Assembly (NCBI GenBank): GCA_963775805.1 | Contig: CAVZKG010000001.1 | Location: 1,364,001 to 1,428,000, forward strand | Source: JAFAMB01 sp963775805 | Lineage (GTDB): Bacteria > Verrucomicrobiota > Verrucomicrobiia > Chthoniobacterales > JAFAMB01 | Direction of reading: 5' to 3' | Length of the DNA stretch: 64,000 nt | Shown here: in pieces, positions 26,485 through 33,373 of the stretch | Layout of the letters: the number at the start of each line of letters is the position of its first letter | Position numbering within the stretch: the stretch's first letter is position 1 | Program-made: the position numbers and the translations under genes | The notes under the pieces: model-generated | What the model was told of the DNA's origin: nothing | The model's database searches: none | The model's input: only the letters and a program-made list of their open reading frames with translations

Positions 26485-27002
26485 GACCGGGAATGGTTAT
26501 CTGGATCACCGGGCTCTCAGGGGCCGGCAAGACGACGGTCGCACGGCAACTCTGCGACCGCCGCCGCAGAGCAGGACATCCCATCCTGTTGCTCGACGGC
26601 GACAGCCTGCGCCCCATCTTCGCGGACCAAAATGGCTACAGCCGGGCGGAGCGGCTACGGCTCGCCAGAAGCTACGCCCTTCTCTGCCGCATGGTTTCTT
26701 ACCAAGGAATCGATGTCGCTTGCGCCACCATTTCTCTGTTTCACGAAATCCACGAGTGGAACCGAGCCAACCTGCCGCTATACCTGGAAATCTACCTCAG
26801 GGTTTCGCTCGATCTCCTGCAGTCCCGGGATGATAACGGCCTATACCGCCGCGCTGAGGAGGGCACCACCGTCAATGTTTATGGCGTCGACCTGGTGCCA
26901 GAAGAACCGCTGGCGCCAGACATGATCATCGACAATGAAGGAACCATTACGATTGACGAGGTGGTCGAGCTCATCCTTGCTCGGATGGAGACAACACGAT
27001 GA
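26481..27002 (+). CDS. Cytidine diphosphoramidate kinase-like protein (CysC/APS kinase family, Cj1415-like)
   Basis: 173 aa from ATG 26481, which overlaps the glutamine kinase stop (ATGA). Walker A GLSGAGKT (11-18) and LLLDGDSLRPIF (D39, D41) are as in adenylylsulfate kinases. The GYSRAERLRLARSYALLCRM helix and ACATISLFHEIHEWNR replace the APS kinase stretches that contact adenosine and sulfate. In C. jejuni the CysC homologue Cj1415 phosphorylates the 3'-hydroxyl of cytidine diphosphoramidate rather than APS. No sulfate-assimilation genes (cysD, cysN, cysH) are near, which argues for the CDP-amidate role. Confidence 0.82.
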   Translation: MRPGMVIWITGLSGAGKTTVARQLCDRRRRAGHPILLLDGDSLRPIFADQNGYSRAERLRLARSYALLCRMVSYQGIDVACATISLFHEIHEWNRANLPLYLEIYLRVSLDLLQSRDDNGLYRRAEEGTTVNVYGVDLVPEEPLAPDMIIDNEGTITIDEVVELILARMETTR

Positions 27003-27610
27003 AGCTTATTGCCGTCAGTCAGCGACCGCTGTCTCAAGAATCGCACGGGTTGCGCCTTGATACTCTCGACCAAAGATGGGCGGCGTTCTTGATAGGATGC
27101 GGCTTAATAGCCCAGCCCGTACCCAACCACCTCGATATTGTTCGACCACTATTGGAAATCAATGATCCCGCTGGCGTCCTTCTGACCGGTGGCGGGGACT
27201 TAGCGTCTCTAGACGGGCGCGACACGGACCGCGATGAGGTGGAGGGGGCTCTAATCGATTGGGCTCTGGCGAGAGGGCGTCCGGTAGTCGGGGTCTGTCG
27301 AGGCATGCAGCTGATTCAAGAACGGTTTGGCGTGACTTTACAGCCAGTCGACGGCCATGTGGGAAGGGATCACGCAGTGACAATCGATGGGTCCTATCGG
27401 TCAGTGAACAGTTACCATCGCTTCGGCACCCGAAAGACTGTTTCTGCTCTTGCGGTGCTCGCGGTGGCTGACGACGGCGTGATTGAGTCAGTTCGCCACC
27501 TCTCGGAGCCGGTGTATGGCATCATGTGGCATCCAGAACGCTCCAAACCCTTCTCCGCTGCGGATATTCGGTTCTTCCGCAACCTTTTTCCAGTTGAGCG
27601 GGTATCATGA
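26999..27610 (+). CDS. Gamma-glutamyl-CDP-amidate hydrolase-like protein (class I glutamine amidotransferase fold, Cj1417-like)
   Basis: 203 aa, overlapping the kinase stop by 4 nt. Class I glutamine amidotransferase triad: C100 in PVVGVCRGMQLIQ, H178 and E180 in YGIMWHPER. The oxyanion region GVLLTGGGDLAS is typical of gamma-glutamyl hydrolases such as PuuD. In C. jejuni, Cj1417 uses this fold to cleave CDP-L-glutamine to L-glutamate and cytidine diphosphoramidate. The position between the predicted kinase and cytidylyltransferase genes fits exactly. A PuuD-like polyamine hydrolase is the alternative if only this gene is considered. Confidence 0.82.
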   Translation: MKLIAVSQRPLSQESHGLRLDTLDQRWAAFLIGCGLIAQPVPNHLDIVRPLLEINDPAGVLLTGGGDLASLDGRDTDRDEVEGALIDWALARGRPVVGVCRGMQLIQERFGVTLQPVDGHVGRDHAVTIDGSYRSVNSYHRFGTRKTVSALAVLAVADDGVIESVRHLSEPVYGIMWHPERSKPFSAADIRFFRNLFPVERVS

Positions 27611-28362
27611 AAGCAGTCCTTTTAGGTGCCGGACGGGGCGGCCGCCTCGGAAGCCTGACCGAAAACCGACCAAAATGCATGGTCGAGCTGGGGGGGCGCC
27701 CTTTGATTGATTGGCAGGTATCGGCGCTAAGGGCGGTAGGCGTCACCGATGTTGCAGTTGTCCGAGGTTATCTCGGTCACCGCATCAATGCGCCGGGGCC
27801 TTCGTTCTACAATCCTCGTTGGGCCCTGAGCAATATGGTCGCGTCGCTCTACTGCGCTCAATCCTGGATCGGACAGGGTCCGGTCATCGTCAGCTATACA
27901 GACATCATCTATGGACCGGAACCGGTGAGCCGCCTGCTCGAGTCGGGTCATGCCATCGCTATCACGATCGACACATGCTGGCTGGATTTGTGGCTGCAAC
28001 GTTTCGCCGATCCGTTGAGCGATGCCGAAACCCTCCTTCTCGCGCCAGACGGCCGGGTCAGAGACATCGGCCGGCGGACAAGCGACCTAACTGAAATTAT
28101 GGGGCAGTACATGGGCTTGCTATGCTTCTCTAAGGCCGGCTGGAGGACTGTTGCAGATTTCATCGACGCGCTGCATGAGGACGAGCGCGACCGCCTGGAC
28201 ATGACGACGTTACTACGCCGACTGATCGAGGAAGGAGTTCATGTCTACGGCGTTCCGGTCTCCGGAAATTGGGGCGAGGTGGATTCACCTTGCGACCTCC
28301 GGCTCTACGAGGAAATGCTGCGGGATGGCAGATTGAATATTAGTTCGCAAGAGCCCGCGTAA
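27607..28362 (+). CDS. CTP:phosphoglutamine cytidylyltransferase-like protein (Cj1416-like)
   Basis: 251 aa, starting in a 4-nt overlap with the hydrolase gene. Nucleotidyltransferase signature LGAGRGGRLGSLTENRPKCM with the catalytic K23, then acidic metal-binding D (VIVSYTDIIYGP) and the terminal NWGEVDSPCDLRLYEEML with the second conserved D. It resembles phosphocholine/sugar-phosphate cytidylyltransferases. In C. jejuni, Cj1416 couples CTP with L-glutamine phosphate to give CDP-L-glutamine plus pyrophosphate. It is the last gene of the 4-nt-overlap operon. Confidence 0.82.
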   Translation: MKAVLLGAGRGGRLGSLTENRPKCMVELGGRPLIDWQVSALRAVGVTDVAVVRGYLGHRINAPGPSFYNPRWALSNMVASLYCAQSWIGQGPVIVSYTDIIYGPEPVSRLLESGHAIAITIDTCWLDLWLQRFADPLSDAETLLLAPDGRVRDIGRRTSDLTEIMGQYMGLLCFSKAGWRTVADFIDALHEDERDRLDMTTLLRRLIEEGVHVYGVPVSGNWGEVDSPCDLRLYEEMLRDGRLNISSQEPA

Positions 28363-28399
28363 TCACCCTCTTTTTGCAGAACTTTCCCCAAAACTATCT

Positions 28400-29332
28400 A
28401 TGCATATCGTCCATGTCAGTCCTTGGCAATTGCCTGTCAAACTGTACGGCGGAAGCGAACGCGTTGCGTATTGGCAGGCAAAGGCGCAAGCGGTTCGCGG
28501 CCATCGCGTGACGCTGATCGCACCAGTTGGCACTACCTGTCCAGGCGTCGAAGTTGTCGAAATCCAGCCAGGATTTTCAGTTAGCGATTTAATCCCTCCA
28601 ACCTGTGATGTTGTTAATATTCATGGACATATGCGGATCGACCCCACCAATAAACCGACCGTAATCACTAACAACAGCAACACTCAGGAGCGAATGTCTT
28701 ACGCGCCTAACAAGGTGTACGCTAGCAAGAATCATGCGTCGCGGGCTGGTTCGCGAGCATTTGTGTACAATGGAGTTGATCCCGAAGATTACGCGTATCA
28801 AGAACGAAAGGAGGACTACGTCCTTTTTCTCGCCAAGGTCACACGCGAGGAAAAAGGTGTGGACATTGCGTTGCGGATCGCTCGGCGGTGTGGGTTGCGG
28901 CTTATTGTGGCAGGCGGTACTCGCATCGACCTCCTGAAGACAGGAGGTCTGCTGGACAGTCTGAGGAGCAACGTCCATTTTGTGGGCGAAGTTGGCGGCC
29001 AGCAGAAGGCGGACCTTCTGGCCCGGGCAAGAGCATTGCTCTTTCCTATTCGATGGGAGGAGCCTTTCGGAATAGCAGTCGCTGAAGCTATGATAAGTGG
29101 AACTCCGGTCATCACGTTCTCAATGGGCTCCATGCCGGAGCTCGTGTCTCCGGACGTTGGCTTTTTGTGTGCAAACGAGGACGAGATGGCTATAGCCCTG
29201 AATCAGGTCGGCCAGATCTCACCCAATCAGTGTCGGCTTCGAGCTATTGAGCACTTCTCCAGTGGCCTTTGCGCTGAAAAGTATATCACCTATTACGGCC
29301 GATGCATAAACGGCAACCCTCTTGAACCGTAG
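28400..29332 (+). CDS. GT4-type glycosyltransferase
   Basis: 310 aa, GT-B fold. The N-terminal loop VSPWQLPVKLYGGSERVAYW is typical for GT4 enzymes that bind an acceptor. The C-terminal domain has VLFLAKVTREEKGVDIAL and the E-x7-E donor-sugar motif EEPFGIAVAEAMISGTPVI. Such enzymes transfer a sugar from a nucleotide-sugar with retention. It starts 37 nt after the cytidylyltransferase on the same strand, so it may belong to the same transcript and build or extend the glycan that carries the phosphoramidate (inference). It is short for GT4; the N-terminal half is reduced. Confidence 0.82.
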   Translation: MHIVHVSPWQLPVKLYGGSERVAYWQAKAQAVRGHRVTLIAPVGTTCPGVEVVEIQPGFSVSDLIPPTCDVVNIHGHMRIDPTNKPTVITNNSNTQERMSYAPNKVYASKNHASRAGSRAFVYNGVDPEDYAYQERKEDYVLFLAKVTREEKGVDIALRIARRCGLRLIVAGGTRIDLLKTGGLLDSLRSNVHFVGEVGGQQKADLLARARALLFPIRWEEPFGIAVAEAMISGTPVITFSMGSMPELVSPDVGFLCANEDEMAIALNQVGQISPNQCRLRAIEHFSSGLCAEKYITYYGRCINGNPLEP

Positions 29333-29351
29333 ACCGTCGCGATTCACACTA

Positions 29352-30035
29352 CTATTCGGAATGAACAACGATCCGACCTTCTTTCGCGTAATGCATTATC
29401 TGACGCTTCTCGTAATCCCAGTCATGCCATTTCCATCCGTGCCAGGTAAAACCAAATAAATGAACAGTTCCGCTTCGGTAGATCTTCATCACGTGGTGGA
29501 GCCCAAAAAAACCAGTGGACGGAACTCTTCGTTCTTTGTTCGAGTACGGCGGGTACGGTAAATGGTCCCCTGGGTAGGGAATTCCTTCAAACTCTTCGTA
29601 AACGTCCAGGACCATCCGGTCTATGAGGAGCTCACCGGCACGTTTCGCCGACTCAGCGTACTTCCGCTCATAAACCAGGGCAACCGTCGGAGCGGAGAGT
29701 TGGATGGCCATCTCCAGTCCATAAAAAGCCATGGCGTCCTCGTTAAAACGCAAATAAACTAATGTCACTGGCTCGCCGGGCTCGAAATTGTCCATCTTGT
29801 TGAAGCGCGCTACAACGTCAAATGTGCGAATTTCACTGCGAACATAAGAGGAGAGCGGGCCGTTTCCAACCACGGCAATCCGGCCGGCTTCGGGATTGGC
29901 AAAATCCCCGTTCACACTAGATACCGAGCCCAGCACATGCAAAGCGTACTCAAGAACGCACGGAAAAGTCAAATCGTGACAGAACCCTACCCTCATCTCG
30001 TGCTCCAGGGGGCACTTGAGGGCCAGCTCTATCAT
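29352..30035 (-). CDS. GT29 sialyltransferase-like protein
   Basis: Up to 227 aa. The region GRIAVVGNGPLSSYVRSEIR plus TFDVVARFN resembles sialyl motif L (V-G-N-G ... I-D ... D-V-V-R-x-N). RVPSTGFFGLHHVMKIYRSG followed by VHLFGFTWHG resembles sialyl motif S (P-S-T-G ... L-F-G-F), and the end has a WHDW..EK His. The family transfers sialic acid or related nonulosonic acids from a CMP-sugar. No CMP-sialic acid synthesis genes are here. The frame from 30035 overlaps the divergent dioxygenase gene by 99 nt. The true start may be a GTG further in, just before the motif L domain. Confidence 0.7.
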   Translation of the reverse strand: MIELALKCPLEHEMRVGFCHDLTFPCVLEYALHVLGSVSSVNGDFANPEAGRIAVVGNGPLSSYVRSEIRTFDVVARFNKMDNFEPGEPVTLVYLRFNEDAMAFYGLEMAIQLSAPTVALVYERKYAESAKRAGELLIDRMVLDVYEEFEGIPYPGDHLPYPPYSNKERRVPSTGFFGLHHVMKIYRSGTVHLFGFTWHGWKWHDWDYEKRQIMHYAKEGRIVVHSE

Positions 30036-30692
30036 CAGCTAGCTGGTGAATATCCTGATCTCGAAACCTTACTGTGTGGCAGGGAACTTCAGTCGAACGG
30101 GCAGTGCTTCTGTAACGCCGCTGATGTGCTTGGCAACCCACGCATAAGTCGCCGGTGGCAGGATTTTTTTGAGATACACACCTCGGCCACGTTTTTCCGG
30201 GAGTTAGTGTCGCTTTTTGGAGACGTGATCGAAGAGAATCATCCTGGTCTGTGCAAGCAGATCGGTAAACCACTTGCGGAGTTCAAAACGAGCATCCGCA
30301 ACAAAGAACCCATGACAGACATCGCTCTCGACTGCCAATTCGTTTACAATGCACCAAGCGAGACGCCGAAATGTGTCAGGGGTCCTCATCTGGATAGAGC
30401 GGTCGCTCTGTACGCAGGGCTTTTCTACTTTCGGCTTGAGGGCGACGTTGCCGTGGGCGGGGACCTGGATCTTTATCACTGTGTAGACGGCATTCCGGCG
30501 GTCGGCCCGAACAGAAGCATCCCCAGTGAAACACTTCAAAAGGTAACAACCGTGACCTACGAGCAGAATACCTTGGCATTGTTTTCCCACTCCGATCATT
30601 CCGTACATGGTGTATCCGTACGCGAACCATCCCGATGGCCACGTTTGCATATAAATCTGCTAGGAGAAGTCGCAGCAGATCTTTATTCATAA
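29937..30692 (+). CDS. 2-oxoglutarate/Fe(II) dioxygenase-like protein
   Basis: 251 aa. The opening VTEPYPHLVLQGALEGQLYH and LAGEYPDLETLL is the typical start of prolyl-4-hydroxylase-superfamily oxygenases found in polysaccharide loci. The iron ligands would be H151 and D153 (VRGPHLDRAVALYAGLFYF) and a distal His in ALFSHSDHSVHGVSV. A later Arg in WPRLHINLLGE could bind 2-oxoglutarate. It would hydroxylate a sugar, lipid or small molecule of the neighbouring pathway (inference). Its first ~33 codons overlap the oppositely oriented GT29-like gene. Confidence 0.7.
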   Translation: MQSVLKNARKSQIVTEPYPHLVLQGALEGQLYHQLAGEYPDLETLLCGRELQSNGQCFCNAADVLGNPRISRRWQDFFEIHTSATFFRELVSLFGDVIEENHPGLCKQIGKPLAEFKTSIRNKEPMTDIALDCQFVYNAPSETPKCVRGPHLDRAVALYAGLFYFRLEGDVAVGGDLDLYHCVDGIPAVGPNRSIPSETLQKVTTVTYEQNTLALFSHSDHSVHGVSVREPSRWPRLHINLLGEVAADLYS

Positions 30693-30800
30693 CGGGCCTA
30701 CTTCTCGACCCCGCGTGATCAGCCGACAATTCTCGGCGTTGGTTGTTTGTACATGGCCCTCCCTGGTGCCACCGGAGAGAACACGCTTGCAATTGGTGTT

Positions 30801-31538
30801 TTAAGAAGAAGCCTTTTTAGCGGACACAACGAGAAACGGGGGCCGCCTTCTTTCGTGCACCAAGTCCGGTCTTTGCTTGATATGCTCGGCTCCTGGCGTC
30901 GGCTCCATTAGACATGTTAATACCAAACCAGACTTTATAAGGGTATTCACGTAAGACTCAACCGTGCGGTGATACTTAATCACGCCATCGACAAACCACC
31001 GAGAATCACGTCTCCCTTCGTCCTGATATCGGTCCACCGGCCAATGCAATCTTTCGTCATCCGGCCCGGCGTACCATCCCGCCGCCATTGCGGTGCAGAT
31101 TGGGTGCTCCACGGAAAACGCGAAAACAGCCCCTTGCTCTAGACTCGCTGATATCCGGCAGAATAGTTCCGCAATGTCCTGTACATACTGAAGGCAGAGG
31201 GAAGAGACAACGAGGTCAAAGCGACTTATTTCTATTCGATAATCTTCGATCGCCTGATTCACAAACGTCGCCCTCTCATCCTTAATCAAAGCTCTTGCTC
31301 CGCTGATCATCCGCGCAGAAATATCCACCCCAATGAAGGATGATACACCTCGCTCCAAGGCGTAGGCGGCGAAACCGCCGAACCCGCAACCTAGATCAAG
31401 AATCCGGAGGCCTTGTAAATCGGGCAAGAGCCCCCTCAGCGACGGTTGCTCCAGCACTGCATTAAGTCCCTTTTCACCTTTGCGGAAGTTCATATACCCT
31501 TCGAAGAACTCGGGTGTGTCGTAAATGTTCTGTTTCAT
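30801..31538 (-). CDS. SAM-dependent class I methyltransferase
   Basis: 245 aa. Motif I RILDLGCGFGGFAAYALE, acidic D in FIGVDISARMI, motif IV-like FDLVVSSLCLQYVQDI, then EQGAVFAFSVEHPICTA. This is the UbiE/Methyltransf_11 type. The closing region (RWFVDGVIKYHRTVESYVNT) is a common substrate lid for small-molecule methyltransferases. It could be the second methyltransferase of the phosphoramidate locus, since C. jejuni has two (Cj1419 and Cj1420), but it is on the opposite strand and 2.4 kb away. Function uncertain. Confidence 0.82.
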   Translation of the reverse strand: MKQNIYDTPEFFEGYMNFRKGEKGLNAVLEQPSLRGLLPDLQGLRILDLGCGFGGFAAYALERGVSSFIGVDISARMISGARALIKDERATFVNQAIEDYRIEISRFDLVVSSLCLQYVQDIAELFCRISASLEQGAVFAFSVEHPICTAMAAGWYAGPDDERLHWPVDRYQDEGRRDSRWFVDGVIKYHRTVESYVNTLIKSGLVLTCLMEPTPGAEHIKQRPDLVHERRRPPFLVVSAKKASS

Positions 31539-31590
31539 TCTCTAAATCCCCAGATTCGTAAACCAATTTTCAACCTGTTACAAATGCTCA

Positions 31591-31617
31591 CCTGGTGCGG
31601 CCCTCCGAAGCACCAGG
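31591..31617 (-). terminator. Hairpin between dgt and the methyltransferase gene
   Basis: CCTGGTGC and GCACCAGG form a perfect 8-bp stem with an 11-nt loop, about 30 nt beyond the dgt stop codon. No T-run follows, so termination is only suggested by position. Confidence 0.4.
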
Positions 31618-31648
31618 CTCAACGCCTAGTGGCCGAAAGTCTGCTACT

Positions 31649-33028
31649 TCAGCGTGTTCCTGACTGATATCGAACTAACTTGCGATAGAGGTTAACAGCT
31701 TGCCGCTCCGTGAGACCCGAGATGTAATCAGCCACCCTCCGAGCAGCAGAAACATCACGAGACCGACCAGTGAACGGAGGAAAGCCAATTGGGAGGAATT
31801 CCGAATTGTTATTCTCAACAGACATGAACAATATGTTAAAGAGTTCTCGAATAATGGTCCGTTGCCGACGCTGCAATGTCGCCGAGTCGTTCCGTTTGAT
31901 GACGTAATGCCATGTGAGCTCTTTCAGTATGTCTGTTTGGTTCAAAGCATTTTGATTGATCTTGACACACCGCCCACCATTCAACCCAGGGTCAACAAGA
32001 TCGATGGCCTCAATGTATTTTGAGATCAGAACGGAAGCAAAGAACCAAAGATCACGACTCTGAGGTTGAGAGCCGTCGTATGCCCGATCAATTGGAAAAA
32101 AACTAAACACCTGCCTTAGCGCGTGTTCGAAATCGTACCGATTACCGGCAACATGCTCCTTACGTTTGCAGGCCTGATCAAAGAAGTCGTTCCATTCTCT
32201 TTTGCCAAGATCTCCGCCATTCGCGAACAGATGCAACGGGATCAACCCGGCACAATAAAAGTCAACCACGTCATGGACGGCATAAGTTATGTTATCAGCC
32301 CAATCCATGATTTCCGCTTCTGCCGATCGAGTCAAGGCCCGTGCCCCTTTGCGCACCGAATCAAATACTCCCGCTTCGGACTCATAAGCGCCCCACTTGT
32401 TCATTTTCTCGGGATTCTCTTCATAGCGCCAGGGGTACTTCAAGATGGCATTGAGTGTTGCCTGTGTAAGATTCAGCCCCGGCTGAATATCTTTGGCTAC
32501 TGCTGTATCACCGATTGCCAGTGACGTGACGATCCTGAAACTCTGCGCGTTCCCTTCATATCCCTCACAAGCTTTCCCAACCTTTTGCTTCACCAAATCG
32601 TTTAGTTCACGCTCGGCTATATGTCCGAATGGAGGATGGCCCATGTCATGCGCCAATCCCGCAGCTTCCGCCACATCTGGGTCTATTTTAAGCAACCCAG
32701 CTAGTTTTGCCTCTTTGATAATAATGGCTTCCGCGATACGCCGAGCGAGTTGCCCCACTTTCAGCGAGTGAGTGAGGCGGTTATGAACCAACACCTGCCC
32801 GTCGGACGACCGAGTCTGAGTAACCTCAGCAAGCCGAGCAAAATGGGGACAATACAAGATTCGATCGCGATCTACTTGGGCTTCAGATCTGTATCCCTTG
32901 GCGGCGTTTTCAGGATAAAACCGCACATTGCGATCCGCCAATTTGGTGTCCAACACTTCCTGAGCGTCGTGGTAACGCTGGTCACGAAGCTCCGCCAGAG
33001 CGGTCTCTACGATCTGAACATGCGCCAT
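31649..33028 (-). CDS. dgt: Deoxyguanosinetriphosphate triphosphohydrolase-like protein (dGTPase)
   Basis: 459 aa. HD-superfamily metal site: H87 in NRLTHSLKVGQLAR and H127-D128 in AGLAHDMGHPPFGHIAE, followed by DWADNITYAVHDVVDF, which provides the last Asp. This is the pattern of bacterial dGTPases, which remove triphosphate from dNTPs. The first ~55 residues (RFYPENAAKGYRSEAQVDRD) match the usual dGTPase N-terminus. Such enzymes adjust nucleotide pools and some protect against phage by depleting dNTPs. ATG start; it lies at the edge of the phosphoramidate locus but is probably unrelated. Confidence 0.88.
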   Translation of the reverse strand: MAHVQIVETALAELRDQRYHDAQEVLDTKLADRNVRFYPENAAKGYRSEAQVDRDRILYCPHFARLAEVTQTRSSDGQVLVHNRLTHSLKVGQLARRIAEAIIIKEAKLAGLLKIDPDVAEAAGLAHDMGHPPFGHIAERELNDLVKQKVGKACEGYEGNAQSFRIVTSLAIGDTAVAKDIQPGLNLTQATLNAILKYPWRYEENPEKMNKWGAYESEAGVFDSVRKGARALTRSAEAEIMDWADNITYAVHDVVDFYCAGLIPLHLFANGGDLGKREWNDFFDQACKRKEHVAGNRYDFEHALRQVFSFFPIDRAYDGSQPQSRDLWFFASVLISKYIEAIDLVDPGLNGGRCVKINQNALNQTDILKELTWHYVIKRNDSATLQRRQRTIIRELFNILFMSVENNNSEFLPIGFPPFTGRSRDVSAARRVADYISGLTERQAVNLYRKLVRYQSGTR

Positions 33029-33373
33029 AGGATTTCGTCAGTACTAACCTGACCAATCGATTTAAAACAACCTCAAACGCTTCCTGACGGCGCTTCCATT
33101 TTACTGCTCTCACACGCGGGTGACGACAAGGCTTGGTCTACCTTGGTTTTTGGCTCTGGTTGCGGATGAAGGCGATGGTCCGCGAGGGTGGCTTAAGAGA
33201 AGGTTGTACCAAAAAGCACTACCGCCCCGACGACCCGGCGCAGATGTCGGTCAGGATCTGTCGACGCTTGGCGCAGGCCTGGATCCACGCCAGTCCGCTC
33301 AGGGAGGGTGTCATCTTGATCTGTAATTGTCATTCTTTAGACTCGTTTTTTAGAGTTAGGCGCTATAAAGCCG
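33029..33373. other. Intergenic stretch upstream of the molybdenum oxidoreductase
   Basis: 345 nt between the divergent dgt and xanthine-dehydrogenase-like genes. It should carry both promoters, but no strong -35/-10 pair or operator stands out. Short frames on the plus strand (33120-33414) have no recognisable domain. Confidence 0.4.

Noticed and set aside
26481..27002. Assignment as a genuine adenylylsulfate kinase (CysC) for sulfate assimilation
   Set aside because: No sulfate assimilation genes are nearby and the gene overlaps both phosphoramidate-type neighbours, so the CDP-amidate kinase reading is preferred.
31649..33028. dGTPase as a dedicated anti-phage gene or part of the phosphoramidate locus
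   Set aside because: No defence genes are adjacent, orientation is opposite to the operon, and dGTPases are common housekeeping enzymes.
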